Below are positions 1 to 8,936 of a stretch of 64,000 nucleotides of DNA, in pieces. Under the pieces are notes generated by a model. That model did no database searches. It was not told the DNA's origin and saw only the letters and a list, made by a program, of their open reading frames with translations. A program made the translations under genes and the position numbers. Within the stretch, counting starts at the first letter, position 1, and every line of letters begins with the position of its first letter. This DNA is from Pseudomonadota bacterium (GTDB lineage Bacteria; Pseudomonadota; Gammaproteobacteria; Magnimaribacterales; D2472). The stretch spans positions 97,905-161,904 of the forward strand of contig JAOMBK010000001.1 in NCBI GenBank assembly GCA_028344535.1, given 5' to 3'.

Positions 1-742
1 CTGGATCTATGCCGCTCATGTCCTCCATACGATCCTGCCATGCAATAACTCGGGGTGATATCTCATGAGCAATTGTTCGAGATGTTGGATCAAAGCTTAT
101 TAATGCTGACAATTGACCAAATATTGCATAATCGGCTGATGATGGGCGACTGCCAAATAAAAATGCATTCTTTGACAAGCGATCTTCAAGCTGTTGCAGA
201 AATCTCTTGTAACTTGACTCAATGATTGGAGCAGTTATTTCATTTGAACCTACAACCCAAAGTCGGCTTATCTGTAATTCAGCAATACCCTGTTTGAAAG
301 CTTTATGTGATTCATCATCAAGACTCACATCGTGCAATAATGGCAAAATGGTGCCTGCTTTATCTATATCTTCTTTGAAGTGCCATCTGTAATGAAACAT
401 ATATTTTGTGACCCACTCATCTCCAAAATCTTCTAAAACATAGTTCAAAAAAGCTAGTTTTGGATCGTGAGGAATTACCCCTCTATCAGGAAATTCATTT
501 TCTAAATGGTGAATGATTGGAGTAGAATCAGTGATTGCTTTATGCGCACCATCAACCTCAAAAATCATCACTGGAAGTAAAACGGGTTTTGGCACCTCAA
601 GGTTACGTTTTTCAATCAACTCCCTGGCATTGCCCCACTCTACTGTGTATGGAATCCTTCTGTAACGAAGCAAGGCAACCATCTTTCTTGTATACGGTGA
701 AGCGGGCACTCCAATAACTGGGATAGGGTTCAAACTTTTCAT
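1..742 (-). CDS. Glutathione S-transferase family protein, partial (C-terminus beyond left edge)
   Basis: Reverse-strand reading from ATG at 742 gives MKSLNPIPVIGVPASPYTRKMVALLRYRRIPYTVEWGNARELIE..., a thioredoxin-like GST N-terminal domain; open at window edge, so absent from the ORF track. Confidence 0.75.
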   Translation of the reverse strand, partial: MKSLNPIPVIGVPASPYTRKMVALLRYRRIPYTVEWGNARELIEKRNLEVPKPVLLPVMIFEVDGAHKAITDSTPIIHHLENEFPDRGVIPHDPKLAFLNYVLEDFGDEWVTKYMFHYRWHFKEDIDKAGTILPLLHDVSLDDESHKAFKQGIAELQISRLWVVGSNEITAPIIESSYKRFLQQLEDRLSKNAFLFGSRPSSADYAIFGQLSALISFDPTSRTIAHEISPRVIAWQDRMEDMSGIDP

Positions 743-744
743 TC

Positions 745-1668
745 TTAAAATTTCTGAGCAGACATCCTTTTGCATGCCTCGTTAAATTCACTGATGGTTT
801 CGTCGATGATTTGAGCAACTGGTTTGACTGCATCAATCAATCCTGCTGACTGGCCAGTCAGAGCAGGCGCTGCATTCATATCTCCTCCAAAATAGAGATC
901 TTGAATTTTCATCATGTCAGTCATCTCCATGACACCAGCTTCATGTATTTTTTCGGTAAATTCTGTTTTTAGCGCTCTAATGCAAGGTTTTGATTTTTTA
1001 TTGAGAATCCATGTTCCCTGCTCATCTGAGTCAATAATTGAATTTTTAAAGTTGTCGTGGACTGGGCTTTCAAGAGAAGATACAAATCTAGTTCCCATCT
1101 GAATACCTTCAGCTCCAGCTGCAAAAGCTGCAGCCATGCCAATCCCATCTACAATACCGCCTGCAGCAATAATTGGTAAGTCAGTATGTTGTCTAATTGC
1201 TTGAATTAACACTATCAAGCCAACCTCTTCAGGACTTTTAAAACCACCACCTTCTGTGCCTTCAATAACCAAGCCATCCACACCTGCATTTGCGGCTTTT
1301 ACAGCTCCGGCAACACTGGGCACAGCATGAAAGACCTTGATGCCAGCATCTTTAAGTATATGAATATATTTTCCTGGATCGCCGGCAGAAGTGGTAACAA
1401 ATTTTATGCCTTGCTCTAATACCAATTCGATCATACTCTCATCTCTCAAAAACATTAAAGGCAGGTTCACACCGAATGGTTTATCTGTGAGTTTTGACAT
1501 GGCTAAAATCTCAGCTTTGCAATTTTCAGTCTCTCCAGAAGAGGTTTCGATGATGCCAAATCCTCCTGCATTTGAAACAGCAGAAGCTAGCTGACTTCTG
1601 GCAATCCACCCCATGGGCGCTTGAATTATTGGGTACTTAACCCCTAAGATTTCAGTGACTCTATTCAT
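745..1668 (-). CDS. Nitronate monooxygenase / 2-nitropropane dioxygenase-like flavoprotein
   Basis: 307 aa; YPIIQAPMGWIA..., AAGGIVDGIGMAAAFAAGAEGIQMGTRF motifs of the NPD family. Confidence 0.88.
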   Translation of the reverse strand: MNRVTEILGVKYPIIQAPMGWIARSQLASAVSNAGGFGIIETSSGETENCKAEILAMSKLTDKPFGVNLPLMFLRDESMIELVLEQGIKFVTTSAGDPGKYIHILKDAGIKVFHAVPSVAGAVKAANAGVDGLVIEGTEGGGFKSPEEVGLIVLIQAIRQHTDLPIIAAGGIVDGIGMAAAFAAGAEGIQMGTRFVSSLESPVHDNFKNSIIDSDEQGTWILNKKSKPCIRALKTEFTEKIHEAGVMEMTDMMKIQDLYFGGDMNAAPALTGQSAGLIDAVKPVAQIIDETISEFNEACKRMSAQKF

Positions 1669-1674
1669 AGAATA

Positions 1675-1703
1675 ACAATATCTATTGACATAAATTATGT
1701 CAA
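1675..1703 (-). promoter_or_regulatory. Sigma70-type promoter for the nitronate monooxygenase gene
   Basis: Minus strand TTGACA (1703-1698), 17-bp spacer, TATTGT (1680-1675); start codon at 1668, predicted leaderless. Confidence 0.6.
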
Positions 1704-1705
1704 TA
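1683..1705. promoter_or_regulatory. Candidate TetR operator (23-bp palindrome) overlapping both divergent promoters
   Basis: TATTGACATAA-A-TTATGTCAATA, perfect 11-bp arms with 1-nt centre; each arm carries a TTGACA -35 box. Confidence 0.75.
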
Positions 1706-1713
1706 CGTATATT
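1685..1713 (+). promoter_or_regulatory. Sigma70-type promoter for the TetR gene
   Basis: TTGACA (1685-1690), 17-bp spacer, TATATT (1708-1713); ATG at 1725, so a very short or absent leader. Confidence 0.65.
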
Positions 1714-1724
1714 TTAAATTAATT

Positions 1725-2300
1725 ATGGCAAAACAAGACGGAAGAAATCTACGAAGCATCAATAGCCAAAAACTTATCGTAAATGCTTGCATTAAATTAT
1801 TCAAAGCAGGAAATTTAGAGCCAACCGCTCAACAAGTTGCTGATGAGTCTGGGGTTGGAATAAGAACAGTTTTCAGACAATTTGATGAAATGGAAAATCT
1901 ATTTAAGTCTGTAGATGCAGTCTTAAGCAAGGATTATGATTTTAATGTTAAGTACGATCCCTCATCATCATTTGAGACACGACTTCAATCCGTCGCAAAT
2001 CACATGAATGCAGGCTATAAAAAACATAAATTAATTATGTTTATGACTGTTTCTAATATGTGGAAGTATGAATTTTTGCGTGAAAATTTTTTAATGTATC
2101 AAGATCGTATAAAAGATAAAACCGAGGAAGTACTTCCCGAAGTTTTAGGCTTTGATAATGAATCTAGGCATTTATTCCATGCCAGTCTATCTTTTGCAAT
2201 GTGGACAAGACTTCGAGGTCAAAAATTAAATAGTGGTCAGATTAAAAAGGCAATGCTCAGGCAATGTCTCTTGATTGCAAACGATAACAATCAATATTGA
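1725..2300 (+). CDS. TetR/AcrR family transcriptional regulator
   Basis: 191 aa; N-terminal HTH ...LEPTAQQVADESGVGIRTVFRQFDEMENLF... Confidence 0.85.
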   Translation: MAKQDGRNLRSINSQKLIVNACIKLFKAGNLEPTAQQVADESGVGIRTVFRQFDEMENLFKSVDAVLSKDYDFNVKYDPSSSFETRLQSVANHMNAGYKKHKLIMFMTVSNMWKYEFLRENFLMYQDRIKDKTEEVLPEVLGFDNESRHLFHASLSFAMWTRLRGQKLNSGQIKKAMLRQCLLIANDNNQY

Positions 2301-2318
2301 ATTACTTCTATCTTAAAT

Positions 2319-3488
2319 CTAATTCTCTAATCTAAAATCCAATCCAGCATTAGCTTGCAGTCTTGCAATGAGCTTTTCACCCATTGCTGGTGCTGGAGTA
2401 TAGATACCTCCAACAAGATCGGGGCATTCTTTAACCAAACAGATTGCACTTTCAGCAATCATTTTAGAAGTTGAGCCATATCCAGGATCCATATCTCCTG
2501 AAACAGCTGCATGAATGGTCGATCCATCAGCCAAGTCTGCACAAAAGAGTACATCATAATTTCCATTCTCTCTTGAATCTTTAGAAGGGCCTTCACCAGG
2601 TGCTGGCGCATCAGCCAACGGATTCATGCTGCCAACAAATTCTGCTGCAGCTTTACCCTCCTCTCCTGGTCCTTGAATCCACATCTCGTTATAGCAAAAA
2701 TCTTCTCCATACATATGGTCCATTAAGATATTAGATCTATGAACATTTTTGGTATTAATAGGCGCCATAAAAAATGGAGCTACCCAAGTTTCAAGTTTTT
2801 CATCATACACAGGTTTAGAGTCAGGAGCTTGCTCTGGTCCAGTAAAACCATTCGACAGTGAGAATGGGTTAGCCAGCACTGCAAATAATTCTGGCTTTTC
2901 TTTTAACGATGCCATGGTCGCACTTAATGAAGCCGCTGTTCCACCGGAAAACTCACCATTCATTGCCCGCACCCTTCCTCTTATATTAGAAGCAGGTTTA
3001 CCATGTTGAGCCATAACTTCTTTTTGCAAAAAGTAAACACCTAAGTCAAAAGGTATGCTGTCAAAACCACAAGAAAAGACAATTCTTGCACCAGTCTCCT
3101 TGGCCTGCTCAGCATGCTCGTTGATCATTTCATGCATCCATCCTGGCTCACCGCATAGATCAACATAATCTGTTCCATTAGCAGCACATTGTTTAACAAT
3201 GCTTGGGCCATAAAGTTGGTAAGGTCCAACTGTTGTTAATACGCATTTTGTTTGTTTAACCATTTCTGTAATGCTTGGTTCATTATTACTGTCTACTGTT
3301 AAAAGAGCCACATCATGGGACACGCCCAAAGCATCTCTGACCGCAATTAATTTCTCATGACTTCTTCCAGCCATGGCCCAAGTAATGCTTTCATCATTCC
3401 CATATTGATTAAGCATGTATTCCACAACCAGCTTTCCAGTAAAACCTGTTGCACCATAAACCACGACATCATAATTCTTATCACTCAT
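2319..3488 (-). CDS. Saccharopine dehydrogenase-like / trans-acting enoyl reductase family protein
   Basis: 389 aa; YDVVVYGATGFTGKLVVEYM Rossmann motif, DYVDLCGEPGWMHEMI, CGFDSIPFDLG. Confidence 0.85.
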   Translation of the reverse strand: MSDKNYDVVVYGATGFTGKLVVEYMLNQYGNDESITWAMAGRSHEKLIAVRDALGVSHDVALLTVDSNNEPSITEMVKQTKCVLTTVGPYQLYGPSIVKQCAANGTDYVDLCGEPGWMHEMINEHAEQAKETGARIVFSCGFDSIPFDLGVYFLQKEVMAQHGKPASNIRGRVRAMNGEFSGGTAASLSATMASLKEKPELFAVLANPFSLSNGFTGPEQAPDSKPVYDEKLETWVAPFFMAPINTKNVHRSNILMDHMYGEDFCYNEMWIQGPGEEGKAAAEFVGSMNPLADAPAPGEGPSKDSRENGNYDVLFCADLADGSTIHAAVSGDMDPGYGSTSKMIAESAICLVKECPDLVGGIYTPAPAMGEKLIARLQANAGLDFRLEN

Positions 3489-3513
3489 AAGAGTCTCCTT
3501 TAAAATTATTTAA

Positions 3514-5322
3514 TTAATATCCAGCTTGTTCAGAATTGATGGTTTGCAACCATTCCTGATCTAAAACTTCATAATTGCTAGAGTTAGGTTTCAAGCAATA
3601 GATCTGATCAGTCACTTTATCAATATTAAATGCCTCATTTCTAAGGTCATTTTTCTTTAATTTAAAAGTCCCTGTGGTATCCATTTCTTCAATAATCCTT
3701 ATAAAAAGAGGACGAGCATATTTAGGGAGGCTATTATCTACATGCTCAGAGAAGGCATTCCAGTCAAAGCTACTAGCATCTTCAAGACTAAAAGCAGCCA
3801 TGCCAGCTCTTCCCTCACAACCTGGTATTTCTACCCCGTATACATTAGACATATTCACATCTTTGAAACCATTTAAAATCTCACCAACTTCATTCGTTGA
3901 GACATTCTCTGATTTCCATCTAAAAGTATCACCAACTCGATCGACGAATTGATAGTGAGTTTTACCCAATGCATAACCCACATCAACTGTCTTAATGAGG
4001 TCTCCTGTATTAAACCAGGCATCTCCTTCTTCAAAAACATCTCTCAAGATTTTCTTTTCAGTGGCCTGAGCATCTGTGTAACCATTAAAAACAGAATTTG
4101 GTGATATAAAAACAATCAATAATCCTGGATCATGATTGGTTATTTTTTTGCACGTCCCATCTTCATTTTTAATAATTTTATCTTCAGCAACATCATATTC
4201 TATTAAAGCTACTTGGGCATTGGTCATACCAATGGTTTTATCCTTGTTTAATAGATTCATGAACAAAGCATTGCCCTCACTTGCACCATATATTTCAACA
4301 ATCCTATCAACCCCAAACCTATCTTTAAAAATATCCCAGACATCTGGTCTGAGACCGTTCCCAACCATAACCTTTAAAGGATTATTTTGTTCTGCTGGTA
4401 CTGTCTCTGTATTAGCCAAATACCTGCAAAGTTCTCCTATATAGACAAGAGCAGTTGTATTGTATTGCTGCACTTCATCCCAAAATGAGGAAGCAGAAAA
4501 TTTTCTTTTGATAAATGTTGATGCTCCGGCTTGAATAACCGCACATATACCTAACATCAAGCCAGTTGAATGATATAGAGGTAAGCTATTATGCATACAG
4601 TCTGTTTCATTGATTCTGTAACCAGCTATTTTAATATTCACCGAAGCAGCCATCAGTTTTTGATTAGGGCAAATTGCTGCCTTTGGAACACCCGTGGTTC
4701 CTGAGGTAAATATATAGCAGGCCACATCTTTTATCCTTACTGCATTTGTTTCTTCTAAATTCTTATCGTCAGAAAGATCTAATTGAGCTTTTAGATCGAT
4801 TGCCCAATCTGGTAAGGAATATTGATCGGTATCTTCAGCCCATAAAAAGTCTTCTTGTTTTGTAATGTTAATTTGATTTAAGACACCTTCTAGAGGTTCA
4901 GCTCGTTCTGCGCCTACTATACATTTCACTGCATCAGAAGAGTTAATGCAATGAACCAATGGGTCGCCCGTTAGGCTGGTATTAATTAATACAGCTATTG
5001 CGCCAATTTTATTTAAAGCCAACAATGAAATTAGAAAACTTGGGCGATTCTCCATAAATAAAACAACTCTATCTCCATGTTTTACACCAGTTGAAACTAG
5101 GTACCTTGCCAAGCTATTAGCTGCTTTATTGGTATGATCGTATGTCCACATTTCATCTTCAAAATACAAAAAAGGCCTTTCAGAGAATTTCTCAGTTGCA
5201 GCCTGAAACATATGAGCTAATGAACCTGGATCTTCAGGATCTGGGAACTTATAACGCATAACTGGAATCAGGTATCTCAGTTCACCTAAGACTCTAAAAA
5301 ACTCTTTAACTTTTTTAAACAA
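3514..5322 (-). CDS. Long-chain/very-long-chain acyl-CoA synthetase (AMP-binding, FATP-like)
   Basis: 602 aa; YIFTSGTTGVPKAAI AMP-binding motif, VEIYGASEGN, DRVGDTFRWKSENVSTNEV. Confidence 0.88.
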   Translation of the reverse strand: MFKKVKEFFRVLGELRYLIPVMRYKFPDPEDPGSLAHMFQAATEKFSERPFLYFEDEMWTYDHTNKAANSLARYLVSTGVKHGDRVVLFMENRPSFLISLLALNKIGAIAVLINTSLTGDPLVHCINSSDAVKCIVGAERAEPLEGVLNQINITKQEDFLWAEDTDQYSLPDWAIDLKAQLDLSDDKNLEETNAVRIKDVACYIFTSGTTGVPKAAICPNQKLMAASVNIKIAGYRINETDCMHNSLPLYHSTGLMLGICAVIQAGASTFIKRKFSASSFWDEVQQYNTTALVYIGELCRYLANTETVPAEQNNPLKVMVGNGLRPDVWDIFKDRFGVDRIVEIYGASEGNALFMNLLNKDKTIGMTNAQVALIEYDVAEDKIIKNEDGTCKKITNHDPGLLIVFISPNSVFNGYTDAQATEKKILRDVFEEGDAWFNTGDLIKTVDVGYALGKTHYQFVDRVGDTFRWKSENVSTNEVGEILNGFKDVNMSNVYGVEIPGCEGRAGMAAFSLEDASSFDWNAFSEHVDNSLPKYARPLFIRIIEEMDTTGTFKLKKNDLRNEAFNIDKVTDQIYCLKPNSSNYEVLDQEWLQTINSEQAGY

Positions 5323-5443
5323 AATGTTCCCCTAAATAAAAAATTTACTTTTAGATCAAAAGTAGTTCATGGATTCTATCAAATAACCTTATCATTAGTA
5401 AAAATTAAGATTTGTTTTCTTGAAATCATCTTTAGACTTAGGT

Positions 5444-5475
5444 TTAAAAAAATGGCCTCTAAATTTAGAGGCCAT
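5444..5475 (-). terminator. Rho-independent terminator for the TonB receptor gene
   Basis: 24-nt perfect palindrome ATGGCCTCTAAATTTAGAGGCCAT (5452-5475) followed on the minus strand by a T tract. Confidence 0.8.
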
Positions 5476-5548
5476 GTAAGGATCTTTGATGAATTTAAGA
5501 AACTTGTTGAGGGGAAGAATCTCTCATCCAAAATCCTAGGGATCTTCT

Positions 5549-7897
5549 CTAAAAGTTATATCTCAAACTCATACCAACTGTTTTTGGAAACGCTGGATGG
5601 ATTGCTTGTATGCCTCCTAATAAAGCATTAGGAGCTTGTATGAGAAATGGATCATTTTCATCGGTTAAATTTTTAATAAAGTAGGCAAAGTCCCAGGTGT
5701 CATTTGACCATCCGATTCTTGCGTTTATATTTTTACGAGTTATGGGAGGCTCTGCATTAGGTATAGTAGTGTTTTCATGATCGCCTTCATATGCATAATC
5801 TACTCTGGTGTAATATCTTCCATTGCCAATAGGCATAGCATGAATAACAGATGCATTCTTTCCTTCATCACTAGTGCGTCTCAGCCCAGCCCCCTCTATT
5901 TGACTATCACCATCATCTAAACTCATCATTCCTAAGCTTACAGTCAACGTTGGATGCAATCTTGCTTTAACATTCACTTCAAAGCCACTTCGCTCAGCAT
6001 CTTCAAGCGCATTACCGACAATGGTGCCTACACCATTATCAACCTGTCGTGTAAATTGACGATTTTTAAGATCCATATCGAAATAAGTTGCGTTAAAAAT
6101 TAGCCTATTATCAGCAAGAGACATCCTTGTTCCGATTTCATAGCTAAAAGCCTCTTCTTCCTTAAACTCTCTTTCTGCTTTATTGACACCCCCTGAGGTG
6201 TTAAATCCTCCAGATTTAAAGGCTGTTCCAGCAGTTGCATAAACAGATATTGCATCTGAAAGATCTTTTTGAATGTTTGCACTCCAAGTAAAGGCTGTGT
6301 CTTCCCTATCATAGTCAGCATCATCAATCGCCCCATGAAATCCTTCTAGCGGCCATGGTGCTCTGCCAGCATTTACAAGCGGAGATAGGGTGTTATGAAC
6401 TGCATATAAACCTGCAGTCTTCTCTTCGGTGCCATATCTCAGGCCAATTGTGGTTCTAAGGGTATCGCTGTGATGCAAAGTATATTGACCAAAAAATGCC
6501 CAAGACTTGGTATTTAATACATGACTAGCATCAATCGAATCTCCTGACTTCACTGTTGCATTTAATCCACCTAGCTCCTGCGCTTGAGCTTGGGCGGCAA
6601 CAAACTGTTGCTGTATAGCACCTATAACTGGTAATGGCTGTCCTGCAGCAATAGCTCCTTGTAGTGCAGCTCCAAGTTGAGCTGCTCCGTTGGCTGCGTC
6701 TTGAGCCAATGCTCCAATCAACGGACTAAATTGACTTCCAACTGATACTAAGCCTGGTGAGTCATAGTGAAAATCATTATCTTGATAGAAGAAGCCAGCC
6801 ATATATTCACTATTTACCCCATTAATATCAAACATATCAGAATTGAATCTAAATTCTTGCGAAAAATCTTCGCCGGTCCATACTTGGTATGCCCTGATCA
6901 AATCTACCCCAGTGTAATCTAAATCTACTCCGCCTGCGGTGTCATAATCATTCAAGGAAGTAATGGATGTTAAGACTCCATTACCTAATTCGTACTCTAA
7001 TTTCAAGCTGAGTAAATCTTGGTTAAGTTCGAAAGGAGGTTCATAGTTAGCGTGATAAATATCATCTCGATCATTGTGAGGTGGCAGGGTAAGACCGAAC
7101 ATTGCATACCCAGTATTAATGATTGGATTATTTTGTCTTGCATCAACAGCTGTAATTGTTTTTCTTTCAACCGAAGAAAATTTGAAATCAACCTTTAGCT
7201 TATCTGATACCTGTGACATGTATCGAAGAGTAAGATTGGTATCATCTGCCCCATAACCTGTTGTACCAAGTCTAGTGTTCTTCATAAAACCATCACTTTC
7301 ATGTGTAGAGAAGGAAGCTCGAATGGCAGAAGCTTCACCTAAGGGCATAGAAGCCGATCCTTGAACTCGTTGACTGTTAAAATCAGATTCTATAACTTCA
7401 AAATACCCAGAGGATTCTTCAAGATTGGGTGCTTGTGTTATGACATTGATTACTCCAGCAGTTGCATTTTTTCCATAAAGAGTTCCTTGGGGTCCTTGTA
7501 AAACCTCAATTCTTTCAATGTTCTGAATATCAGAAAGACCTAAGCCTGATTTTGGGAGATATACACCATCCACAAAAATAGCAACACTGGGCTCCATGGC
7601 TGGATCATTTCCTGCTGAACCAATGCCTCTTATTCTAATGCTGGTTGACATTGGGTTAATATTTGTATCAACCCTTAATGTAGGTAAATTGGCAGCAACA
7701 TCATACATATTTTCAATGCTGGACTGCTCAATATCAACTGCAGTTAATGCAGTAATCATTGCTGGAACATCTTGAATGCTTTTTTCTTGTTTTGTAGAAG
7801 TCACAACAACCTCTTCAATCTGACTATCTTGAGCCATAATTGAAAAAGGCAAAGCAAATGATATAACTAATAATAATTTAGATATATTAAATTTCAT
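5549..7897 (-). CDS. TonB-dependent receptor
   Basis: 782 aa; signal peptide, plug motif IEEVVVTSTKQEKSIQDVPAMI..., IRIRGIGSAGNDPAMEPSVAIFVDGVYLPKSG, GPQGTLYGKNATAGVINVIT, terminal SLRYNF. Confidence 0.95.
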   Translation of the reverse strand: MKFNISKLLLVISFALPFSIMAQDSQIEEVVVTSTKQEKSIQDVPAMITALTAVDIEQSSIENMYDVAANLPTLRVDTNINPMSTSIRIRGIGSAGNDPAMEPSVAIFVDGVYLPKSGLGLSDIQNIERIEVLQGPQGTLYGKNATAGVINVITQAPNLEESSGYFEVIESDFNSQRVQGSASMPLGEASAIRASFSTHESDGFMKNTRLGTTGYGADDTNLTLRYMSQVSDKLKVDFKFSSVERKTITAVDARQNNPIINTGYAMFGLTLPPHNDRDDIYHANYEPPFELNQDLLSLKLEYELGNGVLTSITSLNDYDTAGGVDLDYTGVDLIRAYQVWTGEDFSQEFRFNSDMFDINGVNSEYMAGFFYQDNDFHYDSPGLVSVGSQFSPLIGALAQDAANGAAQLGAALQGAIAAGQPLPVIGAIQQQFVAAQAQAQELGGLNATVKSGDSIDASHVLNTKSWAFFGQYTLHHSDTLRTTIGLRYGTEEKTAGLYAVHNTLSPLVNAGRAPWPLEGFHGAIDDADYDREDTAFTWSANIQKDLSDAISVYATAGTAFKSGGFNTSGGVNKAEREFKEEEAFSYEIGTRMSLADNRLIFNATYFDMDLKNRQFTRQVDNGVGTIVGNALEDAERSGFEVNVKARLHPTLTVSLGMMSLDDGDSQIEGAGLRRTSDEGKNASVIHAMPIGNGRYYTRVDYAYEGDHENTTIPNAEPPITRKNINARIGWSNDTWDFAYFIKNLTDENDPFLIQAPNALLGGIQAIHPAFPKTVGMSLRYNF

Positions 7898-7942
7898 AAT
7901 ATTCCCCCATATGAAAATAACATTTTTTATTTAAAGCAAGTT

Positions 7943-7965
7943 TATTGGCATAATTTATGTCAATA
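7943..7965. promoter_or_regulatory. Second copy of the candidate TetR operator, upstream of the TonB receptor gene
   Basis: TATTGGCATAA-T-TTATGTCAATA; differs from the 1683-1705 site at one arm position plus the central base. Confidence 0.7.
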
Positions 7966-7976
7966 CAGTTGATGAT

Positions 7977-8038
7977 TGCACAAAAAACATTCTGCACAAA
8001 GATGCATTAAAAAAATATAGATGTGCAAATTTGCACAA
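7977..8038. promoter_or_regulatory. Cluster of TGCACAA half-sites including palindrome TGTGCAAATTTGCACA
   Basis: TGCACAA at 7977-7983, 7993-7999 and 8032-8038, inverted TGTGCA at 8022-8027; perfect 16-bp palindrome 8022-8037. Confidence 0.45.
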
Positions 8039-8055
8039 CTCGCCTCAAATTAAAA

Positions 8056-8916
8056 TTAATTAATGCCTACGACATTGGCATTCTTTATAAGAAATTTTTT
8101 AAATGCTTGTACTCTGGGATTGCTTACAAGATCTGGATGGAACACTAACCAAAAATGAACTTTTTGATAATGTTTTTGAGGTGCAATTATTTGCAGATCT
8201 TTATTACTTTTAACATCTAGATCACCTAAAAAAGCCACTCCAGAGCCTGCTAGCGTTAATTCTAGAATTTCGCTATATGAATCTGAAGCAAATTTAATAT
8301 TTGGATTTTTAACAGATCTTCTTATTAGATCCATAGTATTTGGTCTTACTGAATCACTTCGAAAAGCTAGCCAGTCAAGCGACTCAAGATCTTTTATATT
8401 CTTATCTTTTAAATAATTCTTAGATCCATAAACGTGCATTTCAGTAGAACCAATTTTTTTAGCCACCATATCTTGGGGCGGATACCTAGCAGTTATTATA
8501 CTTACATCTGCCTCATAGCTTTTAATTAGAGATTCAGATGTGCCCACATAACTTGAAATCTCAATATTTGGATATGAATCTTGAAATCTTTTTAGCAATG
8601 AGTTCAATCTATTTGAATCTGTGGTTCTGGCAATAGAGAGTTTCCCAACAATGTTTTCGGGAGTGGAGATAAATTTAGATCTTGTTTGATTTATCATCTT
8701 CTCTATATTCCGGACTTCTGCAAGCAGGTTTTCTCCATGCTCGGTGAGGATATAGCCTGTATTTTTTCTTTTAAATAACTTGATCTGAAATTCTTTCTCT
8801 AAAGAAGCAATTCTTCTAGCAACAGTTGTGTGATTTACATCTAATTCTTTTGCAGCAGCACTAAGCGTGCCATGACGGGCGGTTGCAAGAAAAAATTCAA
8901 GGTGACTCCAAAGCAT
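8056..8916 (-). CDS. LysR family transcriptional regulator
   Basis: 286 aa; N-terminal HTH LEFFLATARHGTLSAAAKELDVNHTTVARRIASLEKEF. Confidence 0.92.
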   Translation of the reverse strand: MLWSHLEFFLATARHGTLSAAAKELDVNHTTVARRIASLEKEFQIKLFKRKNTGYILTEHGENLLAEVRNIEKMINQTRSKFISTPENIVGKLSIARTTDSNRLNSLLKRFQDSYPNIEISSYVGTSESLIKSYEADVSIITARYPPQDMVAKKIGSTEMHVYGSKNYLKDKNIKDLESLDWLAFRSDSVRPNTMDLIRRSVKNPNIKFASDSYSEILELTLAGSGVAFLGDLDVKSNKDLQIIAPQKHYQKVHFWLVFHPDLVSNPRVQAFKKFLIKNANVVGIN

Positions 8917-8936
8917 GGAAATACCTTAATCTAAAT

